Source of the DNA: an uncultured Oscillospiraceae bacterium
GTDB lineage: Bacteria; Bacillota; Clostridia; Oscillospirales; Oscillospiraceae
Reading direction: 5' to 3'
Assembly (NCBI GenBank): GCA_934667815.1
Contig: CAKUMO010000002.1
Location: 56,413 to 120,412, forward strand
DNA: 64,000 bases
Numbering within the stretch: the first letter of the stretch is position 1; the number at the start of each line of letters is the position of its first letter. A model generated the notes under the pieces. The model did no database searches, had not been told where the DNA came from, and was given only the letters and a program-made list of their open reading frames with translations. A program made the translations under genes and the position numbers. Positions 9,101 to 17,958 of the stretch are shown here, piece after piece.

Positions 9101-11543
9101 TTCCGGAGATGGTGCCGCCCACGAAATTGACCGTGCCACCACAGGAAGAATAGATCACTCCGCCGTTTTGCGCCGTGTTGCCGGAGATTTCGCCGCCGTA
9201 CATATTCACGGTGCCGCCCGTATTATCCTTATTGTTCAGGAAGATCGCGCCGCCGCTCTTATTGCCGTTGTTGCCGGTGATGGCACCGCCGTAGATGTTC
9301 AGGACGCACTTGCTGTCGTCCAGTGCGATGGCTCCTCCTCCGCCATTGCCGGAAACCTTACCGCCGGTAATCTTACCGCCGAATAGGTCGAGCGTGCTCT
9401 TGTAAAGATAGATGCAGCTACCTCCCCAACCCTTGGTCGCGCCCTTGATCGTGCCGGTGCCTGCGCAGTCACACAGGACGAGCCGTCCGCCGTTCGTGAC
9501 CTGAATTTTATTCGTGCCGTTGCTGGCAAAGGTTCTTCCGCCGAGGCAGAGATAAAGCGTCTTGCCATCGATCACAAGGTTGCTGTTAAAAGTAACGTTT
9601 TGTGACAGATAGACATAGGCCGTATTGTTTGTATACGAAATGGCCTCCGTACCGTTCCACGGAATGAACAGCACGGCGCTGTGCGTAGTGTGGTCGCCCA
9701 CGCTGCTATCGCCGCCGCAGATGCAGTGCTCATGCCGCAGAGACCAATGCGCATAGAGCGTATGGTTCTCGCGGGTCGGCACGATGGTGGTCTCCTCCAC
9801 CTTGCTGCCGCCGTCCTTCTGGGTGAACCAGCCGTCGAAGCGGTAGTCCGTGCGTTTCGGCGTGGGCAGTGTACCATAGGCGCTGCCCTGCTGGACGGAC
9901 TTGGTCTCCTCACCGGCAGCCAGCGTACCGCCGTTGGGGTCAAGCGTGACTGTGGAGGCGGCAATGGTGTTGCAGAGCCAGCCTTCATAGCTGAGCTGAC
10001 TGCCGTTGACCGTAGTTGCTCTGACCTCCAGCCGGGCATAGTCCGGATTCTCGCAGACGATTTTTCCGATGCTTTCCGGGCTGATTATGTACATATCCTT
10101 GTAAGACTTTACAGAGGGGCCGCTGTCCGGAATTCCCACAAACCAGACGCCCAGCTTGGCTCCCTCGCCCAAGTCGGCGCTGTGGGCATCATAGCCGATG
10201 CCGCTGATGGCAAGGTACATATTCCGATTGGCCACATAGATGTTGGGCGCAGTGCCGCCGGTGGCGGTATTGCCATAGACATAGGGGGTGCCGGTTATGG
10301 TTGGGGTATAGTTATTGTTGGTGTTGATCCAGAAGCCGCCGCCCTCGACAGCCGTGTTGCCGGTAATGGTGACGCTTTGCAGCGTGAACTCCTGCTCCTT
10401 CAGATAGATGCCGCCGCCCTGATTGGCGGAGTTGCCGGTGATGGAACCGCCTAAGAAGGTGGCGCGGTTGGCGTCGTTGGAATAGAGTCCGCCGCCCTGC
10501 CCGGTGGCGACATTGTTCTTGATTTCGCCGCCGTACAGATACAGACAGTCGGTCTGCTGCTGAGCCATGCCGCCGCCGTTTTTGGCCTTGTTGCCGGAGA
10601 TGGCGCCGCCATGCATCTTGACGGTACCGAAGCCCTCCCACGGGATGTTGATGCCGCCGCCGTTGCCGGAGGCCTCATTGTTCTTGATCTCGCCGGCGTA
10701 CAGAGTGATCGTGGTGTCGGCTGACATATCATGGAAAACGCCCACGCCGCCGCCGTTTTCGGCGGAGTTACCGCTGATCTCGCCGCCATAGATGTTGAGC
10801 TTGCTGCAGTCCAGAGCTACGCCGCCGCCCTGCTTCAGGCCGGAGTTGCCGGTGAGCGCACCGCCGTAGAGATTGACGTCCGCCGACTCTGCCAGAATGC
10901 TGCCGCCCTTGTCGCCGCTCGTGCGTCCGCCGATCGTACCGCCGCCGGTGCAGTCACAGATGTCCAACACCGGGAAAGCCTCGCCCTTCGCTCCCTGAAG
11001 TGCGATCGCAGGCCGGGCCTTATCCGCGCAGGTGAAGCTGTAGCCGTTGAGGCACAGGGACAGATGCTGTCCGGACTTCAGCGTCAGGTTGGCTGAAACA
11101 TTCCCCGTCAGATAAACGTGTGCAACGCCGTCGGTATAGCTGATCTCGCCCGTGCCGTCCCACGACTGATAAGTAATATCCGTATGACTGGTATGGTCAC
11201 CGACGGCAATGTCGCCGCCGCAGACGCAATGCGAGTGTCCAAGCCGCAGGATCAGGTAGATCGTCGTACCATCTTGAATATGATAATACGCCAGCGTTTT
11301 GCCTTCCTCAAGCTGCTTGCCGTCCAAGGTCAGCCGCTGCTGCGCCGGGGGGATGCCCTCTCTTTCCTGAATTTTTACCTTCACCGAAAGGATGGTATCC
11401 GAAGGCTCTACATCAAGCGTGATCGTCTTTCCGGTAAGGGTTTTGACGAATAGCTGCATTCCGCCTGCCGCCGACGCAAGCGTCGGTACGACGGACATGA
11501 CGATGCAGAGAATGAGCAGAATGCTTAGAATGCGTTTTTTCAT
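6180..11543 (-). CDS. Giant surface protein with N-terminal ubiquitin domain, beta-helix repeats and wall/membrane anchor
   Basis: 1787 residues. A signal peptide ([12 protein letters not shown], cleavage near ASA at 23-25) is followed at residues 29-101 by a domain collinear with eukaryotic ubiquitin: [39 protein letters not shown]. It ends GHSH rather than with di-glycine. Two HCxCGGD modules then each introduce long runs of right-handed beta-helix-type repeats (GGxIxGN, NGGGV). InlB/Flg_new-like repeats follow (DPNGG ending LYAHW). The C-terminal third has several cysteine-rich modules (HEWxNGxCxECGY, EICGxxYG), a TPTTGD motif, one membrane helix and RRKGKK. A GAGAGGAG site precedes the start. 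The architecture suggests an adhesin or host-interaction protein; its ligand is unknown. Confidence 0.93.
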   Translation of the reverse strand: MKKRILSILLILCIVMSVVPTLASAAGGMQLFVKTLTGKTITLDVEPSDTILSVKVKIQEREGIPPAQQRLTLDGKQLEEGKTLAYYHIQDGTTIYLILRLGHSHCVCGGDIAVGDHTSHTDITYQSWDGTGEISYTDGVAHVYLTGNVSANLTLKSGQHLSLCLNGYSFTCADKARPAIALQGAKGEAFPVLDICDCTGGGTIGGRTSGDKGGSILAESADVNLYGGALTGNSGLKQGGGVALDCSKLNIYGGEISGNSAENGGGVGVFHDMSADTTITLYAGEIKNNEASGNGGGINIPWEGFGTVKMHGGAISGNKAKNGGGMAQQQTDCLYLYGGEIKNNVATGQGGGLYSNDANRATFLGGSITGNSANQGGGIYLKEQEFTLQSVTITGNTAVEGGGFWINTNNNYTPTITGTPYVYGNTATGGTAPNIYVANRNMYLAISGIGYDAHSADLGEGAKLGVWFVGIPDSGPSVKSYKDMYIISPESIGKIVCENPDYARLEVRATTVNGSQLSYEGWLCNTIAASTVTLDPNGGTLAAGEETKSVQQGSAYGTLPTPKRTDYRFDGWFTQKDGGSKVEETTIVPTRENHTLYAHWSLRHEHCICGGDSSVGDHTTHSAVLFIPWNGTEAISYTNNTAYVYLSQNVTFNSNLVIDGKTLYLCLGGRTFASNGTNKIQVTNGGRLVLCDCAGTGTIKGATKGWGGSCIYLYKSTLDLFGGKITGGKVSGNGGGGAIALDDSKCVLNIYGGAITGNNGNKSGGAIFLNNKDNTGGTVNMYGGEISGNTAQNGGVIYSSCGGTVNFVGGTISGNKATNGDGGVINMAGGTITISGTKLTGNTSSRYGGAIYLYDGVTATMSGGEISNNKASSEGGAVHVYGKNSTFNLTGGSITGNSSKDGGAIYLNREPSVLNMTGGTISGNTATGNGGGVYIYRSGSICNLSGGKIEKNTAGCGGGIYIYSGNYGQLKISGNPIVQSNTASGDAINVYLPTGRKLSVDAMTDGAKIGVTTQEVPSITAPVVFGNACDTDYSGYFISDNPDYLVRYNAEKQLVLISTTYNVTYLPGVYGNGQTVVDPKEKNVDLLLREAIFTRNGYTQTGWSRYDGGEKDYALGAVYTENAPLTLYPVWEAKTGYTVIFCDEAGKTIGTTTVAWDERVLTGAPTPTKGEGWAFDGWYYGTQRVAANTTYAALTNLDTVTSVNLKTAWKDVQPPVVTGLVDGKTYCTTVSFTVTDNDAVQEVRDLASGAVLTPEADGSYLLAATGSTYRLEISDRSGNVTKFTVTVNNGHTYGDWQTADGKYWRVCSVCSAETEKKDIPHSIVNLPEQICPQTDLAVSFTVPAGCTLMFVSYDTGMRGSELDPEDILRNPDGSYRVILPYSYFQTEGRVTIEIAAKTVEGFIFKDVSTEVTVLAEHPWGAWAGNGDGTHSRVCTLDKAHIDKANCSGGEATCLERAVCERCGEQYGVLNPQNHVKGSDWTRTSTTHEKKYLCCGAVVVAEEPHEWANGVCSECGYGCEHRGGKATCTDKAVCEICGQPYGALAPDAHTETAVWITTATTHEKKYPCCGAAAIAQEPHEWENGICTECGYECVHTGGEATCHTLAACEICGSEYGQLAPEKHTGGTELRDEKPATCTVNGYTGDTYCKGCNALLAVGQEIPAEGHKGGEATCVSPAECEVCHEKYGELASNHHADLRHVDAKDATVKTEGNMEYWYCAACGKYFRDKELTQEITKEETVIAKLKPATPTTGDESSMETWITVLCISGGALLAAAIVLLLVLRRKGKK

Positions 11544-11624
11544 AAATAGCTCCTCTCAAACGGGCACAAACGTGCGGTCCGGTTCGTAGTAAAAACTAAT
11601 TCGTCTGCAATGATTGTTTTTACA

Positions 11625-11668
11625 TTGATACACATATCAATTATAGCACAACTGCGCGCGAAAAGCAA
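11625..11668 (-). promoter_or_regulatory. Promoter with overlapping palindrome for the ubiquitin-domain surface protein
   Basis: Minus-strand TTGCTT (11663-11668), a 17-base spacer and TATAAT (11640-11645) form the promoter. The palindrome TTGATA-CACA-TATCAA (11625-11640) touches the -10 box and covers the expected start site, so it may be a repressor site. The remaining leader to 11544 shows no recognisable riboswitch. Confidence 0.7.
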
Positions 11669-11690
11669 GCAGAATCCGTGCTGAAACAGC

Positions 11691-11721
11691 AACCCCGGCA
11701 GCCGGATTGGCTGCCGGGGTT
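11691..11721 (-). terminator. Hairpin downstream of valS, probable terminator
   Basis: A 13-base perfect inverted repeat (11691-11703 with 11709-11721; arm AACCCCGGCAGCC) starts 12 bases past the valS stop. The following T tract is weak (GCTGTTTC). Confidence 0.65.
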
Positions 11722-11732
11722 GACGGAACATG

Positions 11733-14369
11733 TCAAAGATTCTTCATGCGTTCTTCGCTCTCGGTGAGCTGCGCGAGCAGACCCTCAAGCTTTTCGAGCT
11801 TGGCCCGCTCGGCGTTTACAACCGCCTCGGGCGCCTTGGCGAGGAAGCCCTCGTTAGACAGCTTGCCGCGGATACCGGTGAGCTGCTTTTCCGTCCTTTC
11901 TTTCTCCTTGGCAAGACGCGCCAGCTCCTTCTCGATGTCGAGAAGCTGGTTCATCGGCAGATAAACCGTCGCATCATGCGTTACGCAGGAGATCATGGAC
12001 TCGTGCCCATCAGGCTCTGCATCGCACACAACCACCTGATCGGCATAGGCCAGACGCGTCATGAAGCCGCTGCCCTCCGTGAAAATCTCGGGCTTCTTCG
12101 TGACGATATAGAGCGTGCACTTCTTGGACGGCGGGACGTTCATCTCGGCGCGGCGGTTGCGCACGGCGCGGATGGCGCTCATAATGCTCTCCATGGCCGT
12201 TTCCTCAGCCTTGAAGCTCAGTTCCTCACGGTAGACCGGCCATGCGGCTACGATCAGCGCCTCGCCCTCGTGCGGGATGGCCTGCCAGATCTCCTCAGTG
12301 ATGAACGGCATAAACGGGTGCATCAGCCGCAGAATCTGATCGAGGACGTACAGAAGTACCTGCTGCGCCGTGCGCTTGCTCTCCTCGTCCTCGCCGTAGA
12401 GGCGGGACTTCGTCAGCTCGATATACCAGTCGCAGTAGCTGTCCCAGATGAAATCATAGACCTTCTGCACCGCGATGCCCAGCTCATACTTTTCAAGGTT
12501 CTCCGTAGCGTCGGCAATGAGCGTGTTGAGTTTGGACAGAATCCACTTGTCCGCCGTCTCCAGCTTGGAAATCGCGGGCAGCTCGTTTTTCTCGACGGAG
12601 AGGTTCATCATGACGTAGCGGCTGGCGTTCCAGAGCTTGTTTGCAAAATTGCGCATGGCCTCACAGCGCTCGACATAGAAGCGCATGTCGTTGCCGGGTG
12701 AGTTCGCGGTAATCATGTTCATGCGCAGGGCGTCGGAACCATAGCGGTCGATCATCTCGAGCGGGTCGATGCCGTTGCCGAGGGATTTGGACATTTTTCT
12801 GCCCTTGTCGTCGCGGACAAGGCCGTGGATAAGCACGGTGTGGAAGGGCGGCTTGCCCGTCTGCTTGCAGGACGAGAAGATCATGCGTGCGACCCAGAAG
12901 AAAATGATGTCGTATCCGGTCACGAGCACGTCCGTCGGGAAGAAATATTTGAAATCTTCGGTTTCGGTATCCGGCCAGCCCAGCGTCTCAAACGGCCACA
13001 GTGCGGACGAAAACCAGGTATCCAGCACGTCCTCGTCGCGGGTGATATTTTTACTGCCGCATGCCTCGCAGCAGGTCGCATCCTCGCGCGAAACGGTCAT
13101 ATGGCCGCAGTCGGCGCAGTACCATGCAGGGATCTGGTGACCCCACCAGAGCTGGCGGGAAATGCACCAGTCGCGGACGTTTTCCATCCAGTTGGTATAG
13201 ATTTTGGTGAAGCGCTCGGGGACGAACTTCGTCTCACCCTCGTTGACCACACGCAGTGCTTCCTCGGCCAGCGGCTTCATCTTCACGAACCACTGTGCAG
13301 AGATGATCGGCTCGACATCGCGATGGCAGCGATAGCAGGTGCCGACATTGTGGTTGTACGGCTCGACCTTGACAAGATAGCCCTGCTTCTCCAGATCGGC
13401 CACGATCTGCTTTCTGGCCTCATAGCGGTCAAGGCCCTGATATTTTCCGCCGAACTCATTGACCTTGCCGTTGTCGTCCAGCACGCGGATGACCTCGAGA
13501 TTGTGCCGCAGACCGACCTCAAAGTCGTTCGGATCGTGCGCAGGCGTCATCTTGACGCAGCCCGTGCCGAAGTCCATCTCGGCATAGTCGTCCGCAACGA
13601 CAGGGATTTCCTTATTGACCAGCGGCAGAATCACGTTCTTTCCGACGATATTCTTATAGCGCTCGTCGTTCGGGTTGACGCATACGCCGCTGTCGCCGAG
13701 CATGGTCTCCGGGCGTGTCGTAGCCACGATAACCTCGCCGCTGCCGTCAGCCAGCGGATAACGGATGTGCCAGAGGTTGCCGGGCTTATCGACATACTCA
13801 ACCTCAGCGTCGGACAGTGCAGTCACGCAGTGCGGGCACCAGTTGATGATGCGGCTTCCCTTGTAGATCAATCCCTGCTCATACAGGTTGACAAACACCT
13901 CGCGCACGGCCTTGGAGCAGCCCTCGTCCATCGTGAAGCGCGCGCGTTCCCAGTCGCAGGAAGCGCCGAGTTTCTTCTGCTGCTCGACGATGCGGTTGCC
14001 GTACTTGTGCTTCCAGTCCCAGACGCGTTCAAGGAACTTCTCGCGCCCGAGGTCGTAGCGGGTCAGCCCCTCTTTGCGCAGCTCCTCCTCCACGCGAATC
14101 TGCGTGGCAATGCCGGCATGGTCAACGCCCGGAACCCACAGCGCTGCATAGCCCTGCATTCTTTTATAACGCGTCAGAACATCCTGCATGGCCGCGTCCA
14201 TCGCATGGCCCATGTGGAGCTGGCCCGTGACGTTGGGGGGCGGCATGACGATGGTGAAGGGCTTCTTATCGGGGTCGCGCTTGGTGTGGAAGTAGCCGTT
14301 GTCCGACCAGAATTGATAAAGCCGGGCTTCCACGTCCTTCGGCTCATAGGTTTTCGGTAATTCTTTCAT
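11733..14369 (-). CDS. valS: Valyl-tRNA synthetase
   Basis: An 878-residue class I aminoacyl-tRNA synthetase that charges tRNA-Val. The HIGH-type motif is in [15 protein letters not shown] near residue 45, the KMSKS motif is [10 protein letters not shown] near residue 520, and an editing (CP1) domain lies between them. The C-terminal arm is a coiled coil ([20 protein letters not shown]) as usual for ValRS. The ATG at 14369 is chosen because AAGGAG lies just upstream; longer versions would run into the T-box terminator. Expression is controlled by a T-box leader with a valine specifier. Confidence 0.98.
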   Translation of the reverse strand: MKELPKTYEPKDVEARLYQFWSDNGYFHTKRDPDKKPFTIVMPPPNVTGQLHMGHAMDAAMQDVLTRYKRMQGYAALWVPGVDHAGIATQIRVEEELRKEGLTRYDLGREKFLERVWDWKHKYGNRIVEQQKKLGASCDWERARFTMDEGCSKAVREVFVNLYEQGLIYKGSRIINWCPHCVTALSDAEVEYVDKPGNLWHIRYPLADGSGEVIVATTRPETMLGDSGVCVNPNDERYKNIVGKNVILPLVNKEIPVVADDYAEMDFGTGCVKMTPAHDPNDFEVGLRHNLEVIRVLDDNGKVNEFGGKYQGLDRYEARKQIVADLEKQGYLVKVEPYNHNVGTCYRCHRDVEPIISAQWFVKMKPLAEEALRVVNEGETKFVPERFTKIYTNWMENVRDWCISRQLWWGHQIPAWYCADCGHMTVSREDATCCEACGSKNITRDEDVLDTWFSSALWPFETLGWPDTETEDFKYFFPTDVLVTGYDIIFFWVARMIFSSCKQTGKPPFHTVLIHGLVRDDKGRKMSKSLGNGIDPLEMIDRYGSDALRMNMITANSPGNDMRFYVERCEAMRNFANKLWNASRYVMMNLSVEKNELPAISKLETADKWILSKLNTLIADATENLEKYELGIAVQKVYDFIWDSYCDWYIELTKSRLYGEDEESKRTAQQVLLYVLDQILRLMHPFMPFITEEIWQAIPHEGEALIVAAWPVYREELSFKAEETAMESIMSAIRAVRNRRAEMNVPPSKKCTLYIVTKKPEIFTEGSGFMTRLAYADQVVVCDAEPDGHESMISCVTHDATVYLPMNQLLDIEKELARLAKEKERTEKQLTGIRGKLSNEGFLAKAPEAVVNAERAKLEKLEGLLAQLTESEERMKNL

Positions 14370-14387
14370 TTGCTTCTCCTTCATAAA

Positions 14388-14622
14388 AAATCGCCCTGAG
14401 CATTGGCTCAGGGCGAAAAACTCCGCGGTACCACCTGAATTCCTCACAGCGTGAGGCACTTCGCTCTCTGTAACGGGAGAACCCGTACCGACCTAAGCGA
14501 CCACTTCGGTCGGTGCGCTCGGGAGCGACCTTTCCTCCGGCCTTCGCAGGGACTTGCACCGTCCGTCCCCTCTCTGCATAAAAGACCGAAATACTTCTCT
14601 CCGTCAAAGCGTTTGGCAATAT
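14388..14622 (-). promoter_or_regulatory. T-box leader of valS (valine specifier GUC)
   Basis: The minus strand carries the T-box core GGTGGTACCGCGG (within 14417-14437), followed by a terminator hairpin (14392-14400 with 14406-14414) and six Ts. Upstream, the specifier region reads GUC followed by GCUCCCGAGC, which fits the usual pattern of a codon followed by a CUCC...GAGC tail. The triplet is at 14527-14529. Uncharged tRNA-Val should therefore switch on valS. The 5' end is set by the promoter and is approximate. Confidence 0.92.
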
Positions 14623-14628
14623 AGCGCT

Positions 14629-14657
14629 ATGATACAGGAATTATCAGGGTTTGTCAA
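14629..14657 (-). promoter_or_regulatory. Promoter of the valS T-box transcript
   Basis: Minus-strand TTGACA (14652-14657), a 17-base spacer and TATCAT (14629-14634). The -35 box overlaps the last codons of the upstream phosphoglucomutase gene. Confidence 0.8.
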
Positions 14658-16360
14658 GCATTTTGCGGCAAATACGTGCGCATGGCCTCATCGATCTTGG
14701 AAAGCAACGCCAGCGCGGCCTTCTTATCATGATCGACGGCGGTCAGATACAGCTTAATCTTCGGCTCCGTGCCGGACGGACGCAGGACAACACTGCCCTT
14801 TTCGCCCAGGGTAAGCACGATGACATTGGACTTCGGCAGCTCGACCGGCTGCTCTGTTCTGTCCGCAAGGCTGCGGTGGAAACGAAGCAGATAGTCCGTA
14901 TATTCCGTGACGGTCTGGCCCGCAAGCGACGCGGGGATTTCCGCGCGGAAGTCCGCCATGAACTTCGCGGCGATCTGCATGGCCTCCGGACCGGTCAGCT
15001 CAACGCTGATGACCTTGGCCTCGTGGTAGCCCAGCTCGGCATAGAGGGCATCGAGTCTCTGGGCGAGCGTCATGCCCTCGCGCTTGAGCTTCGCAGCCAG
15101 ATCGCACACCAGCATAGAGGCGACGACGGCATCCTTGTCGCGGGCATAGGTGCCCTTGAGATAGCCGCAGCTTTCCTCAAAGCCGAACACAAAGCGATGC
15201 TCCTCGCCCGCTTCCTCCAGCTTAAGGATCTCTCCGCCGATGTATTTGAAGCCGGTCAGAACCTTGCGCATCCGCACGCCGTACTTCGCGGCGATCTTAT
15301 CCGCCATCGGTGTGGAAACGATGCTGCGCACCGCGACCGGGTCGCACGGCAGGGCATTTTTTTCTGCGAGCGTGCCAAGAATGTAATCGAGCAGCAGACA
15401 GCCCAGCTCATTGCCGCTGAGCTTGCGGAAAGCACCGTTTTCCGGCACGGCCACGGCGCAGCGGTCGCAGTCGGGGTCTGTGCCGAGGACGAGATCGGGC
15501 TTTACCTGTGCAGCGAGCTTGTAGCTCTCCTGCATAGCAGCCTCCGTCTCGGGGTTTGGATACTCGCAGGTGGTAAAGTCGCCGTCCGGCAGCTCCTGCA
15601 CGGGAACGACTGTGACCTGCGCACCGATTCTTCCCAGCACCGTGCGCACCGGCACATTGCCCGTTCCGTGCAGCGGCGTGTAGACCACGCGCACTTCGGC
15701 CGGTTCGTCCGTCAGGCGCTCTGCAAGAACGGTCTTATAGTATTCCTGCCAGATCTCCTCGGAAATGTATTCCACACTTCCCTGTGCGATTGCTTCCTCG
15801 AAGGTCAGCTTCGGCAGGATGAAATACGGCGTTGCAGAAATGGCCTCAAACACGCGCGCGGCAGGCTCGTCCGTCATCTGGCAGCCATCCGGACCATAGC
15901 ACTTGATGCCGTTATACTGGCTGGCATTGTGGCTTGCGGAGACGACGATGCCAGTGCCGCAGGCGAGACGGCGCACAGCAAAGGAAACCATTGGGGTCGG
16001 CGCAAGGACTTCGTAGACGTAGACATGCACGCCCGCTTCGGCCAGCGCAACAGCGCAGATCTCAGCAAAGCGCCGGGAATTATGGCGCGAATCATAGCCG
16101 ATGGCGCAGCGAAGCGGCAGACCGGAACCGGTCAGCCATGTGGCCAGTCCCTGCGCAGTGCGGCGCACGGTAAAGGTGTTCATTCGGTTTGTGCCGATGC
16201 CCATAATGCCGCGGATGCCGCCGGTGCCAAATTGCAGCTCGTCGGCAAAACGGCTCTTGATGGCCTCCTCATCGTTGGAAAGCTCCTTGAGCTTTTTCAG
16301 GTCGCCTTCGCAGAGCGGCGCGGTTTTGCACCAGACTTGGTAACGTTCAATATAATTCAT
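14654..16360 (-). CDS. pgcA: Alpha-phosphoglucomutase / phosphomannomutase
   Basis: A 568-residue alpha-D-phosphohexomutase interconverting hexose 1- and 6-phosphates. Domain 1 holds the phosphoserine loop (SASHNASQYNG, near residues 138-148), domain 2 the metal loop (GTDPDCDR), domain 3 the sugar-binding GFEESCGY motif, and domain 4 the phosphate loop RPSGTEPK. The length fits the PgcA/PGM2-like subfamily, which supplies glucose-1-phosphate for glycogen and wall precursors. AGAGGAA precedes the start. It lies 34 bases after the coiled-coil gene and is probably the last gene of the uvrC unit. Substrate preference (glucose or mannose) is not resolved by sequence. Confidence 0.94.
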   Translation of the reverse strand: MNYIERYQVWCKTAPLCEGDLKKLKELSNDEEAIKSRFADELQFGTGGIRGIMGIGTNRMNTFTVRRTAQGLATWLTGSGLPLRCAIGYDSRHNSRRFAEICAVALAEAGVHVYVYEVLAPTPMVSFAVRRLACGTGIVVSASHNASQYNGIKCYGPDGCQMTDEPAARVFEAISATPYFILPKLTFEEAIAQGSVEYISEEIWQEYYKTVLAERLTDEPAEVRVVYTPLHGTGNVPVRTVLGRIGAQVTVVPVQELPDGDFTTCEYPNPETEAAMQESYKLAAQVKPDLVLGTDPDCDRCAVAVPENGAFRKLSGNELGCLLLDYILGTLAEKNALPCDPVAVRSIVSTPMADKIAAKYGVRMRKVLTGFKYIGGEILKLEEAGEEHRFVFGFEESCGYLKGTYARDKDAVVASMLVCDLAAKLKREGMTLAQRLDALYAELGYHEAKVISVELTGPEAMQIAAKFMADFRAEIPASLAGQTVTEYTDYLLRFHRSLADRTEQPVELPKSNVIVLTLGEKGSVVLRPSGTEPKIKLYLTAVDHDKKAALALLSKIDEAMRTYLPQNA

Positions 16361-16394
16361 GGATTCCTCTCACTTGACCCGTTATCGGATGAAA

Positions 16395-16898
16395 TCAGAC
16401 ATCTTCAATGATGGCAGAGTTGTTTCTCGCAGCCTGCGGATTGACCAGTGCGCGGAACTTGGAGCGGGAATCGCGGATCTCGGAAAGGGCTTCCGCGACG
16501 GCCTCCTCGGTGCGGCGCAGAGAGTCGTCCACATAGTCGTTCGTGACCTGCTTCAGCTCCTTGATCTTATCCTGCGCGGCGCGGACCATTTCATTGGCCT
16601 GCGTCTTGGCTTCATTGTAGATTGCTTCCTGGGAAACGAGCTGGCGCGCCTGCGCCTGCGCTGCCTTGAGAATGCTCTCTGCTTCACGCTTGGCGTTGGT
16701 AATCAGCTCGCCGCGCGAATCGACAATGGTCTTGGCCTGCTTCAGCTCGCCCGGGAGCTGATTGCTGATCTCGTCAAGCAGATCAAGTACGCGCTCGCGC
16801 TCAACGGCGCATTTATCGCTGCTGAACGGTACGCTTCTTGCGTCCTGTACCATCTCATACAGAGTACCGATCACTTCTTCAATGCTATGTTCGTTCAT
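16395..16898 (-). CDS. Coiled-coil protein, DivIVA/ATP-synthase-b-like, function unknown
   Basis: A 167-residue, mostly helical protein with long heptad stretches (residues about 50-150, rich in Ala, Glu, Lys and Gln). It shows superficial similarity to DivIVA-like proteins and to subunit b of ATP synthase. No signal peptide or membrane helix is seen. It overlaps coaD by 4 bases. Proteins of this type next to coaD recur in Clostridia, but I cannot assign a role. A scaffold function near the cell envelope or division site is only a guess. Confidence 0.8.
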   Translation of the reverse strand: MNEHSIEEVIGTLYEMVQDARSVPFSSDKCAVERERVLDLLDEISNQLPGELKQAKTIVDSRGELITNAKREAESILKAAQAQARQLVSQEAIYNEAKTQANEMVRAAQDKIKELKQVTNDYVDDSLRRTEEAVAEALSEIRDSRSKFRALVNPQAARNNSAIIEDV

Positions 16899-17401
16899 CG
16901 TGCTTCCTCCTTGTTGTATCTTCGTTGCTGTATTCTTTCCTGAAATTCCGGAATGATCTGCTCGGGCAGCAGCCCGTTCAGATCGGCGCCGTAATAGCCC
17001 ATTTCCTTGATGACGCTGGAACTGAGGTACATATACTGATGCTCCGCCGTCAGAAACAGGGAGTCCAGCTTCGGATTGAGTTTGCGATTGATCATCGCCA
17101 TCTGGAATTCTTTTTCAAAGTCCGAACCTGCGCGCAGGCCCTTGATGATCGTGCAGCAGCCATGCCGCGCGGCATACTCGGCTAGCAGGCCGTCATGCGC
17201 ATCAACGCGGACATTGTCCAGTCCGGCCGTGACGCGTTCGAGCTGTGCGCGGCGTTCTGCCAAGGTGAACATCGGGCGCTTTTCGCTGTTGACCATGACA
17301 CACACGATCACGCGGTCAAAGAGCTTGGATGCGCGTGTGATAATATTCAGATGCCCCATGGTCACGGGGTCAAAGCTGCCCGGATAAACGGCAATTTTCA
17401 T
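16895..17401 (-). CDS. coaD: Phosphopantetheine adenylyltransferase
   Basis: A 168-residue enzyme that transfers AMP from ATP to 4'-phosphopantetheine, the penultimate step of coenzyme A synthesis. The nucleotidyltransferase signature PGSFDPVTMGH (residues 7-17, TxGH motif) and the C-terminal YLSSSVIKE motif are both present, and the length is typical. It overlaps rsmD upstream and the coiled-coil gene downstream by 4 bases each, so translation is coupled. Confidence 0.97.
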   Translation of the reverse strand: MKIAVYPGSFDPVTMGHLNIITRASKLFDRVIVCVMVNSEKRPMFTLAERRAQLERVTAGLDNVRVDAHDGLLAEYAARHGCCTIIKGLRAGSDFEKEFQMAMINRKLNPKLDSLFLTAEHQYMYLSSSVIKEMGYYGADLNGLLPEQIIPEFQERIQQRRYNKEEAR

Positions 17402-17955
17402 AAAATATCCTCTCGCCGTTCCTTGCGGAGCAGCGTGATCGTTGTTTTTCCATAATCGTAGTCCCGCGAACGCGTCAGACCCGGAAAGTCCGCCTGCAAT
17501 TCCTTGCCGCGCGGCCGTTCTGTGATAATTATACCACCATCCGCCAAAATGTCAATTTCCGAGATGCGTTTTATCGCGATTTCTAAAGATTTTTCTGCAT
17601 AGGGCGGGTCCAAAAAGATCAAATCAAAGCGTTTTGTGCATCGGTCAAGGTAGGCAAGATAGTCCGAGCAGACGACCTCGGCGCGGTCGGTCAGATGCGT
17701 GCGGCGCAGATTCTCGCGCACGAGCGCCGCTGCGGCGGTCTGACGATCGACAAACACCGCGTGCTTTGCCCCGCGGCTGAGCGCCTCGATGCCGAGCTGA
17801 CCCGTTCCGGCAAACAGATCAAGCACCTCGCCGCGAATTTCGTATTGAATCACATTGAACAGCGCCTCCTTCACGCGGTCGGCGGTCGGACGCGTGAGCA
17901 TGCCGTCGGGCGTTTTGAGGTTCGTGCCGCGTGCGGTTCCGGTAATGACTCTCAT
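17398..17955 (-). CDS. rsmD: 16S rRNA (guanine-966-N2)-methyltransferase
   Basis: A 185-residue SAM-dependent methyltransferase acting on G966 (E. coli numbering) of 16S rRNA. It has the SAM-binding VLDLFAGTGQLGIEALSRGA motif and the catalytic DPPY tetrad (near residue 120). The rsmD-coaD pair is a widely conserved neighbourhood. It lies 3 bases after uvrC and overlaps coaD by 4 bases. Confidence 0.97.
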   Translation of the reverse strand: MRVITGTARGTNLKTPDGMLTRPTADRVKEALFNVIQYEIRGEVLDLFAGTGQLGIEALSRGAKHAVFVDRQTAAAALVRENLRRTHLTDRAEVVCSDYLAYLDRCTKRFDLIFLDPPYAEKSLEIAIKRISEIDILADGGIIITERPRGKELQADFPGLTRSRDYDYGKTTITLLRKERREDIL

Positions 17956-17958
17956 ATA

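Noticed and set aside
9000..11000. Repeated GGxIxGN motifs considered as a polymorphic outer-membrane autotransporter
   Set aside because: The organism is Gram-positive and the protein has a C-terminal wall/membrane anchor, so a beta-helix adhesin is the better reading.
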